The translations under genes were made by a program, and so were the position numbers. A DNA stretch of 64,000 nucleotides from Flavobacterium sp. N2038. GTDB lineage: Bacteria; Bacteroidota; Bacteroidia; Flavobacteriales; Flavobacteriaceae. The notes below the pieces were generated by a model that saw only the letters and a list, made by a program, of their open reading frames with translations, was not told the origin of the DNA and made no database searches. Positions within the stretch are counted from its first letter, which is position 1, and each line of letters begins with the position of its first letter. The DNA lies in contig NZ_CP110001.1 in NCBI RefSeq assembly GCF_025947185.1, positions 3,782,001-3,846,000 on the forward strand. The letters are read 5' to 3'. This document shows, piece by piece, positions 56,394 to 64,000 of this stretch.

Positions 56394-57413
56394 AACTTTT
56401 TTATTAATTGCTTTTATCAATGCCGGACCTTCATAAATAAAACCAGTATACAATTGCACTAAACTTGCTCCTGCATTTAGTTTTTCGATAGCATCGTCAG
56501 CAGAATGAATTCCTCCTACTCCAATAATTGGGAATGCTTTATTGCTTTTTTCTGAAAGAAAACGAATTACTTCTGTAGAACGTTTTGTTAATGGTTTTCC
56601 AGATAATCCACCAGTTTCAGATTGATTGGCAGATTGCAGACCATCTCTTGAAATTGTAGTATTTGTAGCAATTACACCCGCGATTTGAGTCGTTTTTACA
56701 ATATCAATAATATCCAACAATTGTTCATCTGTTAAGTCCGGAGCAATTTTTAAAAGAATTGGTTTTACTTTTTGAGTGCTTGTTTTTTGCTTTTCAACAT
56801 TTCTGTCCTGCAATGTCTGCAGTAAAGCCGTTAAAGGCTCTTTATCCTGAAGTGCTCTTAAATTTGGTGTATTTGGCGAACTTACATTCACTACAAAATA
56901 ATCGACATGATCAAACAAAGCATCAAAACAAATGATATAATCATCAACCGCATTTTCGTTTGGTGTAACTTTATTTTTTCCGATGTTTCCTCCAATTAAA
57001 ACTCCTGAATTCTTTTTCAAACGTTCTACGGCTTCAATAACACCGCCGTTATTAAATCCCATTCGGTTAATGATAGCCTGGTCTTCTTTTAAACGAAATA
57101 AACGCTTTTTAGGATTTCCTTCCTGACCAACCGGAGTAACGGTTCCTATTTCAATAAAACCAAAACCAAAATCTCCAAGTTCTTTATATAGCTTGGCATC
57201 TTTATCAAATCCTGCTGCAAGACCAACCGGATTTTTAAATTTAATTCCGAAAACTTCTCTTTCTAATCGAGAATCTTTTACTTCGTAAATGGCTCTTATA
57301 ATTGATGAAACCCCAGGAATTTTTGAAATGAATTTTACAAATGAAAAAGTAAAGTAATGTACTTCTTCTGGATCAAACCAAAAAAGTATCGGACGGATAA
57401 TCAATTTATACAT
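56379..57413 (-). CDS. pyrD: Dihydroorotate dehydrogenase, quinone type (class 2)
   Basis: Oxidises dihydroorotate to orotate, passing electrons to membrane quinones in UMP synthesis; 344 residues. The N-terminal membrane-associating helix ([20 protein letters not shown]) marks class 2. It has [44 protein letters not shown] with the catalytic Ser, ATNTT and [20 protein letters not shown]. The 3' end overlaps the convergent DUF3307 gene by 15 bases. Confidence 0.96.
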   Translation of the reverse strand: MYKLIIRPILFWFDPEEVHYFTFSFVKFISKIPGVSSIIRAIYEVKDSRLEREVFGIKFKNPVGLAAGFDKDAKLYKELGDFGFGFIEIGTVTPVGQEGNPKKRLFRLKEDQAIINRMGFNNGGVIEAVERLKKNSGVLIGGNIGKNKVTPNENAVDDYIICFDALFDHVDYFVVNVSSPNTPNLRALQDKEPLTALLQTLQDRNVEKQKTSTQKVKPILLKIAPDLTDEQLLDIIDIVKTTQIAGVIATNTTISRDGLQSANQSETGGLSGKPLTKRSTEVIRFLSEKSNKAFPIIGVGGIHSADDAIEKLNAGASLVQLYTGFIYEGPALIKAINKKVLGQL

Positions 57414-57775
57414 AAGAATATTGTTGTGTTGTTTTCGGGTGCAAATTTAAATATTATAGTTTAAAAAGGTGCTTTTTTTCTAAAAACAAATAATTTCAAC
57501 TTTGCTTAATTTTTCAAAAGCTATCCAAAAGCTATTATAAAATCAAAGTATCGTTTTTTGGCTTAAACTTTCAAAAGAAGCCCTTTTGATGTTGCAAATT
57601 ATAATATGAAACCAATTTGAACCTTTTCATAGCACTATCTAGCTTTTTTATCTCCTAATTTTGAGTAGTTTAAGAAAATCGTATTATCTATTTTTCGCTA
57701 GTTGCATTATCATTTTACGGATTATTTTTCGAGAAATTCAAAAAGTGTTTTTCAATTAATTAACATCTTAAAACC
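57414..57775. other. Divergent region between pyrD and the arylsulfatase gene
   Basis: A 362-base gap. TAAATTTG on the minus strand at 57442-57449 fits a -7 element for pyrD (about 28 bases from its ATG). TAATTTTG at 57656-57663 on the plus strand is a weak candidate for the sulfatase operon. No gene is seen. Confidence 0.45.
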
Positions 57776-60217
57776 ATGAAAATCAAAAACATTCTGATAC
57801 TTAAGACCTGTATCCTATTATTTCTTTTATGTCTTATCCCGGGCATAAATCAAAAAGTATCAGCTCAGGCTGATCCCCAACAAGTAACCAAGGAAACTTT
57901 CCATGGCAAGATATCACTGGATGTTCGGGACTCAAAAGAGGACTGGACACCTTATTCTCCAAAAAAAGCACCAGATGGAGCGCCAAATATTTTATTTATT
58001 CTATATGATGATACAGGACTTGCTGCCTGGTCACCATTTGGAGGAGCCATCAATATGCCTACTTTACAAAAATTAGCAGATAACGGTATCACATACTCAC
58101 AATGGCATACAACTGCCTTATGTTCTCCAACAAGATCAACATTACTAACAGGAAGAAATCACCATTTAAATGGTATGGCAGCCATTACAGAAGCAGCAGC
58201 AGGTTTTCCAGGAGGCAGCGGAAGACTACCAAAACAAGCTGCAACTATAGGCCAAGTACTTCAAGACAGTGGCTGGAGTACTTTCTGGATAGGAAAAGAT
58301 CACAACGTTCCTGAACAGGACGTAGCTTCAGGTGGAGACCGAAGCACCTGGCCTTTGCAAATGGGATTTGATCGTTACTACGGCTTTCTTGGTGGAGAAA
58401 CCAATCAATGGTATCCAGATTTAGTTGAGGATAATCATTTTGTTGAACCACCTGCAACTCCAGAAGAAGGATATCATTTGTCAAAAGACTTAGCAGACCA
58501 CGCTTTAGAATTTTTAAAAGACCAAAAAGCAACGAACCCTTCTAAACCTTGGTACATGTGGTATTGTCCAGGTGCCAACCATGCTCCGCATCAAGCACCT
58601 GAAGAATATATAGCAAAATACAAAGGTAAATTTGACGAAGGCTATGATGCCTATCGCAAATGGGCATTGCCACGCATGATCGCTAAAGGTATAATTCCAA
58701 AAGGAACTACTTATGCCAATTTCAACCCTCTTCCTCCTGGCATTTCAAATCCTGGTGATGAAGTTTTAGACTGGAATAAATTAAGTGCAGACGAAAAGAA
58801 ACTTTTTTCCAGACTAGCTGAAGTCTATGCTGGTTTTTCTGAATATACTGATGCTCAGGTAGGACGTATAATTGATTATTTACAACAAACCGGACAATTA
58901 GAAAATACGGTTGTAATTTATGCTGCTGATAATGGAGCTTCAGGTGAAGGTTCACCAACAGGTTCAGTAAATGAAAATAAATTCTTCAATGGCTATCCTG
59001 ACGAATTAAAAGAGAACTTAAAATATATTGACAAACTAGGAAGCCCGGACACTTACGAACACTATCCAACGGGCTGGGCTGCTGCGTTTTCTACCCCTTT
59101 TAAAATGTTCAAAAGATACAGCGAATATGCAGGAGGAACTTGTGATCCATTAGTGATTTCCTGGCCAAAAGGAATAAAGGCCAAAGGAGTGGTACGAGAT
59201 CAGTTCCATCATTCAACAGATATCGTTCCAACTATTCTTGATATTTGCGGCCTTGAAATGCCAAAAGTCTATCGTGGAGTTCCGCAATACCCACTTTCAG
59301 GAGTTTCTATGCGTTATACTTTTGACGCCGCACCTGATACAAAAACAAAAAAACATATTCAGTATTTTGCAATGTTAGGAAGTCGCGCTTTATGGAAAGA
59401 CGGTTGGAAAGCTGTTGCATTGCATGCACCGTTAACAGGAAAAGGAAATTTTGATAAAGACGAATGGGAATTGTATAATACTGATATTGATAGAGCAGAA
59501 ATAAATAATTTAGCTAAGAAATATCCGGACAAATTAAAAGAATTAATTAAAGACTGGAATGATGAAGCAGCTAAAAACCTTGTTTTACCATTAGATGACC
59601 GTACAGCGGTGGAACAATTAGGTATCGAAAGACCATCTGCCGAAGCTCCTCGCGATCTTTACAAATATTACCCTGGAACATCACCAGTACCTGAAGGTGT
59701 TGCTGTAAACGTTCGTGGACGTTCGTATAAAATTTTAGCTGATGTTGACATAAAAGACGCCAACGCTTCAGGAGTACTTTTTGCTCATGGTTCACGTTTT
59801 GGAGGTCACACACTATTTGTTAAAGACAAAAAATTAAATTACGTATACAATTTCTTAGGAATTGCTCCAGAACAGAAATTTACTTCAAATATCACCATTA
59901 CTCCCGGAAAACACGTTTTCGGAATGGAATTTATCCGTGAAAAAGCGGGGCCAAACGGTGAATCTCTTGGTACAATGAAACTTTATATCGATGGAAAAGA
60001 AGTTGCTTCAGGACCGATGCGAACACAATCAGGAAAATTTACACTTGCCGGAGATGGACTCTGTGTCGGGTTTGACAGTGGAGATTCTGTTAGTAAAGAA
60101 TATAAAACTCCTGGAACTTTCAAAGGAGGCGAAATCATTGGCGTAGGTGTAAGTGTTGGAAAAATAGAATATTCTGATTTAAATAATGAAGCCAAAAGAG
60201 CAATGGGAAGGGATTGA
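57776..60217 (+). CDS. Secreted arylsulfatase with formylglycine motif
   Basis: 813-residue exported sulfatase (signal peptide 1-30, ending VSA-Q) that hydrolyses sulfate esters outside the cytoplasm. The modified residue is Cys116 in LCSPTRSTLLTGRNHH, the C-x-P-x-R motif that needs conversion to formylglycine. Metal residues are in ILYDDTG (Asp78-Asp79), and AADNGASGEG and HHSTDIVPTILDICGLEM follow. The C-terminal third after about residue 630 is a beta-rich domain (GVLFAHGSRFGGHTLFVKDK) typical of the long arylsulfatase subfamily. The matching activating enzyme is encoded at 62875. Confidence 0.93.
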   Translation: MKIKNILILKTCILLFLLCLIPGINQKVSAQADPQQVTKETFHGKISLDVRDSKEDWTPYSPKKAPDGAPNILFILYDDTGLAAWSPFGGAINMPTLQKLADNGITYSQWHTTALCSPTRSTLLTGRNHHLNGMAAITEAAAGFPGGSGRLPKQAATIGQVLQDSGWSTFWIGKDHNVPEQDVASGGDRSTWPLQMGFDRYYGFLGGETNQWYPDLVEDNHFVEPPATPEEGYHLSKDLADHALEFLKDQKATNPSKPWYMWYCPGANHAPHQAPEEYIAKYKGKFDEGYDAYRKWALPRMIAKGIIPKGTTYANFNPLPPGISNPGDEVLDWNKLSADEKKLFSRLAEVYAGFSEYTDAQVGRIIDYLQQTGQLENTVVIYAADNGASGEGSPTGSVNENKFFNGYPDELKENLKYIDKLGSPDTYEHYPTGWAAAFSTPFKMFKRYSEYAGGTCDPLVISWPKGIKAKGVVRDQFHHSTDIVPTILDICGLEMPKVYRGVPQYPLSGVSMRYTFDAAPDTKTKKHIQYFAMLGSRALWKDGWKAVALHAPLTGKGNFDKDEWELYNTDIDRAEINNLAKKYPDKLKELIKDWNDEAAKNLVLPLDDRTAVEQLGIERPSAEAPRDLYKYYPGTSPVPEGVAVNVRGRSYKILADVDIKDANASGVLFAHGSRFGGHTLFVKDKKLNYVYNFLGIAPEQKFTSNITITPGKHVFGMEFIREKAGPNGESLGTMKLYIDGKEVASGPMRTQSGKFTLAGDGLCVGFDSGDSVSKEYKTPGTFKGGEIIGVGVSVGKIEYSDLNNEAKRAMGRD

Positions 60218-60228
60218 TTAACATTATA

Positions 60229-60278
60229 AAAAGAGGTATTTAATTTGAACAGTAAAATGGGCAATAAATACCTCTTTT
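60229..60278 (+). terminator. Probable terminator after the arylsulfatase gene
   Basis: AAAAGAGGTATTTA (60229-60242) pairs perfectly with TAAATACCTCTTTT (60265-60278), followed by a T-rich tail. It lies 12 bases past the stop, so the porin may have its own promoter or be reached by read-through. Confidence 0.65.
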
Positions 60279-60439
60279 ATTTATAAATCAGTTTCTAGTG
60301 CTTAATAATAATCAAGCGCTTTGTATAAATAAACTTATCCCTTTAATATTTCTTCTGAGCTAAAGTTTTAATTGTAAACACATTGCTCTAGAAAACGCAG
60401 AAAAGCTTCAGAGGAAAATAAATATTTTAAAAACCAATT

Positions 60440-61678
60440 ATGTACCTATATAAAACAAATAAAACTGTTTCGATTTCAAAAATTCTTTTGACATCCTTAA
60501 TGCTTTTAATTGGTTTAAATGGAATGGCGCAGCTCGAAAAGGGAAAAGAAAAGGACACCACTAAACTAATCAATGTAAGCTACGGAAAAAAAGGAATTGA
60601 ACTAAGAACAAGAGACGACAAATTTCTTTTTCAGTTGCAAAGCAGATTTCAATTCCGATTTTCTACACCCAACGACACAGATCCTTTAACTTATGATGAT
60701 TATAGTCAGGATGCAAAAACAACTTTTAAAATTAATAGAGCCAGGTTAAAAGTTGGCGGGCATGCTTTTCATCCCTGGCTCAACTATTATTGGGAGTATG
60801 AACTAAGTCAGTCTAATTTATTAGATTTTAGGTTGATGGTTGAAAAATGGGAATGGCTCAGTTTTAAAGCTGGCCAATGGAAGGTCGAATACACAAGGGA
60901 ACGCTTTATAAGCAGTGGTGAGCAGCAAACTGTTGACCGGTCTTTAATCAACCGTCCTTTTACTGCAGACAGGCAAATGGGAGTTGAAGTTTACGGACAT
61001 CTTAAAGGCGCCGGAATTGCCGATTTTAATTACTGGGCCGCGGCACTTACCGGAACAGGACGAGGAAACACAGCAAATGATGACGGAAATCTAATGTATT
61101 TTGGCCGTGCGCAATGGAATTTTCTAGGCAGATTTCTAGACTTTGAAGGAAGTGATTTAGAATTCCACGAAAAACCAACTCCAATTATTGCTATTTCTGG
61201 TTTAACAAACCGAAGCCCATATACCCGATTTTCACAATCAGGAGGCGGATCTTTAGAAGGCTATGAAAATGGCGCTCCGGGACAATATCGAGTAAATCAA
61301 TGGAATATAGAAAGTGCTTTTATGTACCGCGGTTTTTCCTGGCAAAGCGAATTGCATACAAAAAAGATCATTGATAAATTAAACTTTGATGATACTACTA
61401 CATTAAAAGGATATTATGTTCAGGCGGGTTATTTCTTTAATAATGCTTTTGAATGGTGGCCAAAAAAATTAGAAATGGCCGCCAGACATGCTGCATATCG
61501 TCCAGATGATTCAATTAAACAAAACATGCAGGATGAAACTACAATTGCTTTTAACTGGTTTTTTAATGGACACAAGAATAAACTAACTTCAGAAGTCACC
61601 TATTTTAGTTTTCAGGACAAAACATTGCCATTAGAGCAAGGGTGGCGTTTTAGATTACAATGGGACATCTCACTATAA
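60440..61678 (+). CDS. Phosphate-selective porin O/P (OprP/OprO)-like protein
   Basis: 412-residue outer-membrane porin. A signal peptide ends around MAQ-LEKG (residue 30). The barrel shows ELRTRDDKFLFQLQSRFQFR, FKINRARLKVGGHAFHPWLN and MVEKWEWLSFKAGQWKVEYT, which match OprP/OprO-type porins, and the C-terminus RLQWDISL. Next to a sulfatase, anions such as sulfate or sulfated substrates are a reasonable cargo (inference). Confidence 0.85.
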   Translation: MYLYKTNKTVSISKILLTSLMLLIGLNGMAQLEKGKEKDTTKLINVSYGKKGIELRTRDDKFLFQLQSRFQFRFSTPNDTDPLTYDDYSQDAKTTFKINRARLKVGGHAFHPWLNYYWEYELSQSNLLDFRLMVEKWEWLSFKAGQWKVEYTRERFISSGEQQTVDRSLINRPFTADRQMGVEVYGHLKGAGIADFNYWAAALTGTGRGNTANDDGNLMYFGRAQWNFLGRFLDFEGSDLEFHEKPTPIIAISGLTNRSPYTRFSQSGGGSLEGYENGAPGQYRVNQWNIESAFMYRGFSWQSELHTKKIIDKLNFDDTTTLKGYYVQAGYFFNNAFEWWPKKLEMAARHAAYRPDDSIKQNMQDETTIAFNWFFNGHKNKLTSEVTYFSFQDKTLPLEQGWRFRLQWDISL

Positions 61679-61765
61679 GCATCAGGATAACTTAATTTGA
61701 AATATAGTTAAATTTTACAGGAGAAATCATTTTTTTAATAACTTTATAAAACTAAAACCTTGAAA

Positions 61766-62770
61766 ATGAAAAATGTAACCACACCAATACGAAAAACAGT
61801 ATGCTGGCTTTTTATCGGGTCACTTTTTATGATTTCAATTGACAGTTTTGCACAGCGCGGACGTGGCGGTTTTCATGGAGCTGGCGGTGGTGGCGGACAA
61901 AATAGGGCAGCTAGACCAGCCAGAGAAGCAAGACCTATGAACCAGTCAAGACCAGCTGCTCAATCAAGACCGGCAGTTCAGTCAAGACCAAACGCAAACA
62001 ATGTATCCCGCCCAGGTGCAAACAATGGAGGTACCAGAATTAACAGAGGAACTGCCAATTCAAATATCCGTAATAATAACGGTAATGGCAGAAATTCAAA
62101 CAGTGGAAACAGAATTAATAATTCCGGTAATAGAAATACCAACATAAGCGGTAATACAGTTAATAGAAACAGAAATAACGTTAATATTAACGTTAACAAT
62201 AGTGTACATGTTCGCAACAACAGAAATACCGTAGTTAGACCTGGCTATAGACCATATGCTCGTCCTCCATATGTTTATGGCGGTTACAGATACAATTGTT
62301 ACCATCCTTACTATCCACGTCCTTATAGACCATTTTATTGGGGACCGGTTTGGCATCCTTGGGGATTTTTCGTAGCTACTCTGGCAACGACAGCGATCAT
62401 TGTTAGTGTTGAAAACCAAAAATATCATTATGATCAGGGCGTTTGGTACTCCTCAACAAGCGGAGGTTATACAGCAGTTCCTGCACCTGTTGGCGGTACT
62501 GTGAATAATATTCCAAGCGGAGCAGAAACTGTCAACACAGGAACCGTTAATAATTACTATTATGGAGGAACTTATTACGAAAAAGACGGAAGCAAGTACA
62601 CCGTAGTTGCACCTACTGCCGGAACAATAGTTGATAAACTACCTGAAGGTGGTGAGGAAGTTACTATTGGTGAAGTAAAATATGTAAAATTTGGTGAAAC
62701 TTATTATCAGCCTGTACAAGTTGATGGCAAAGATAAATATGAAGTAGTTTCAGTAGAAAAAGAAAGTTAA
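61766..62770 (+). CDS. DUF6515-family secreted protein with Arg/Asn-rich linker
   Basis: 334-residue exported protein with a signal peptide ending SFA-Q. A low-complexity segment (about residues 30-160) is rich in Gly, Arg, Asn and Ser-Arg-Pro repeats (QSRPAAQSRPAVQSRPNANN). A Tyr/Pro-rich stretch (PYYPRPYRPFYWGPVWHPWG) precedes one hydrophobic helix (FFVATLATTAIIVSV), and two short beta repeats end in YYYGGTYYEKDGSKYTVVAP and VKYVKFGETYYQPVQVDGKD. I start at the ATG at 61766, not at the TTG at 61760. Such proteins occur in sulfatase loci; function unknown. Confidence 0.8.
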   Translation: MKNVTTPIRKTVCWLFIGSLFMISIDSFAQRGRGGFHGAGGGGGQNRAARPAREARPMNQSRPAAQSRPAVQSRPNANNVSRPGANNGGTRINRGTANSNIRNNNGNGRNSNSGNRINNSGNRNTNISGNTVNRNRNNVNINVNNSVHVRNNRNTVVRPGYRPYARPPYVYGGYRYNCYHPYYPRPYRPFYWGPVWHPWGFFVATLATTAIIVSVENQKYHYDQGVWYSSTSGGYTAVPAPVGGTVNNIPSGAETVNTGTVNNYYYGGTYYEKDGSKYTVVAPTAGTIVDKLPEGGEEVTIGEVKYVKFGETYYQPVQVDGKDKYEVVSVEKES

Positions 62771-62775
62771 AACAA

Positions 62776-62811
62776 AATAGTCTATAAATTCTATAAAATA
62801 AATAGACTATT
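62776..62811. other. 10-bp hairpin between the DUF6515 and FGE genes
   Basis: AATAGTCTAT (62776-62785) and ATAGACTATT (62802-62811) form a perfect AT-rich stem, six bases past the DUF6515 stop. It lacks a clean T-run and may only attenuate. Confidence 0.45.
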
Positions 62812-62874
62812 CTAATGTTATTTTTATAATTTTATCAGCCTAATAACAACCACTATACATTAAAAATTATTCTA

Positions 62875-64000
62875 ATGAAAAATAAAACCTACTGGATATT
62901 TGCACTACTGACCATTTCGATCATTTCTATTGCTTACGGATACACTAAATTAGCAATTCCAAAGCAAGAAAAAACAGCAGCAATGGATTGCGCAGAAACT
63001 CCAAGTACTACAGAAGAATCTGCATTTAAACCAACTATAGAAAACAAAAACAAACCAGCCGGAAAAGCACCTAAAGGCATGGTTTGGATTCCTGGTGGCG
63101 AATTCTCAATGGGATCAAATGTTGAAGACGAAAGCCTGTGCAGTATAAAAGGTGTTACAAAAGATGCCGCTCCTATCCATCGTGTTTATGTTGATGGATA
63201 TTATATGGACGAAACTGAGGTAACAAATGAAGAATATGAAAAATTTGTAAAAGCAACCGGATATATTACTGTTGCCGAACAAAAACCTACAAAAGAAGAA
63301 TTCCCTACAGCTAATGAAGAAGACTTAGTAACCGGTTCGGTTATCTTTACTCCTACCTCATCTGCAGTTAATTTAAACAACTTCCTTCAATGGTGGCGCT
63401 ATGAACCAAATACCGACTGGAGACATCCGGAAGGCCCACAAAGCAGCATTAAAGGAAAAGAAAAATACCCAGTCGTACATATTGCTTACGAAGACGCTAC
63501 AGCTTACGCAAAATGGGCAGGAAAAAGACTTCCTACCGAAGCTGAATGGGAATTTGCTGCCAGAGGCGGAAAAACAGGAAATCTGTACTCATGGGGAAAT
63601 TCGTTAAAACCTAACGGAAAATTTCAGGCAAATATTTATCAGGGGCATTTTCCAATAAAAGATGGTGATACCGGCGAAGATGGATTTAAAGGAATAGCAC
63701 CAACTGGACAGTATAAACCAAATGCTTACGGCTTGTATGACATGGCTGGAAATGTTTGGGAATGGGTAAACGACTGGTATAGTGTGGACTATTTTAAGAC
63801 TCTTGCAGAAAATGGTCAGGTTGCCAAAAACCCACAGGGACCAAATGCTTACAACGATCCAAACGATCCAAGCCAGATAAAAAGAGTACATCGTGGAGGT
63901 TCATTTTTATGCACGGATCAATATTGTACACGCTACATGGTTGGGACCAGAGGAAAGGGCGAAATCAGATCTGCTGCTAACCATCTTGGTTTTAGATGCG
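62875..64000 (+). CDS. Formylglycine-generating enzyme (SUMF1 family), cut by window edge
   Basis: Converts the sulfatase Cys to formylglycine. The visible 375 codons begin [20 protein letters not shown] (signal peptide or anchor), then [51 protein letters not shown] and the catalytic pair Cys-x4-Cys in [15 protein letters not shown]. The final [10 protein letters not shown] is near the usual C-terminus, so only a few residues are missing. The export signal fits action on sulfatase outside the cytoplasm. Same-strand linkage to the CSPTR sulfatase supports the pairing. Confidence 0.92.
   Translation, partial: MKNKTYWIFALLTISIISIAYGYTKLAIPKQEKTAAMDCAETPSTTEESAFKPTIENKNKPAGKAPKGMVWIPGGEFSMGSNVEDESLCSIKGVTKDAAPIHRVYVDGYYMDETEVTNEEYEKFVKATGYITVAEQKPTKEEFPTANEEDLVTGSVIFTPTSSAVNLNNFLQWWRYEPNTDWRHPEGPQSSIKGKEKYPVVHIAYEDATAYAKWAGKRLPTEAEWEFAARGGKTGNLYSWGNSLKPNGKFQANIYQGHFPIKDGDTGEDGFKGIAPTGQYKPNAYGLYDMAGNVWEWVNDWYSVDYFKTLAENGQVAKNPQGPNAYNDPNDPSQIKRVHRGGSFLCTDQYCTRYMVGTRGKGEIRSAANHLGFRC

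Overview
This window is AT-rich chromosomal DNA of a Flavobacterium-like member of the Bacteroidota. The evidence is the gene content (912-residue M16 zinc protease, DUF5723 barrel protein, DUF6515 protein, quinone-type PyrD, Rel protein), the lack of Shine-Dalgarno-like sequences before most starts, several TAnnTTTG promoter -7 elements, and many short palindromic intergenic repeats of the kind common in Flavobacterium. No rRNA, tRNA, CRISPR array, transposase or phage gene was seen. Two genes run off the edges: gyrB on the left and a formylglycine-generating enzyme on the right.

Layout. 1-8.7 kb: gyrB (partial), an M16 protease, and two adjacent asparagine synthetase B genes, one of which has lost its glutaminase active-site residues. 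8.7-9.5 kb: a repeat-filled gap. 9.5-16.6 kb: a Gre-like protein, a GNAT acetyltransferase, a TonB-receptor-like barrel, a PhzF protein and a 1007-residue TPR protein. 16.9-27.4 kb: ftsE followed by a surface polysaccharide locus with four glycosyltransferases, an FdtA-type sugar ketoisomerase, a DegT aminotransferase, a left-handed beta-helix acyltransferase, a Wzx flippase and a FemAB/GNAT-like protein, then a TRIC-type channel. 27.4-34.7 kb: a CsgG-like secreted protein and the membrane module RDD / SpoIIM / DUF4129 / DUF4350 / MoxR / DUF58. 34.8-46.6 kb: S41 peptidase, alkaline-phosphatase-superfamily enzyme, TrmH-type rRNA/tRNA methyltransferase, class C beta-lactamase-fold hydrolase, Rel, a Fur-family regulator, purA, a Nudix hydrolase and two unknown proteins. 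46.7-49.7 kb: an L,D-transpeptidase lipoprotein and a TetR-regulator / Tet(X)-like flavin monooxygenase pair. 50-57.4 kb: guaB, a DUF5723/lipoprotein pair, an HMG-CoA lyase, a SatD-family/DUF3307 pair behind three evenly phased palindromes, and pyrD. 57.8-64 kb: a CSPTR-type arylsulfatase, an OprP/OprO-like porin, a DUF6515 protein and the formylglycine-generating enzyme that would activate the sulfatase.

The most notable observations are (1) the SatD/DUF3307 pair with three TATTAC-N8-GTAATA palindromes spaced exactly 28 bp apart, one overlapping the predicted promoter; (2) an intergenic-type repeat inserted in frame into the DegT aminotransferase just before its PLP lysine, and a second repeat that supplies the C-terminus of a glycosyltransferase; (3) the AsnB paralogue with Cys, Arg and Asn of the glutaminase site all replaced; and (4) the TetR/Tet(X)-like pair with a clear operator palindrome but without the substrate-binding arginine of Tet(X).
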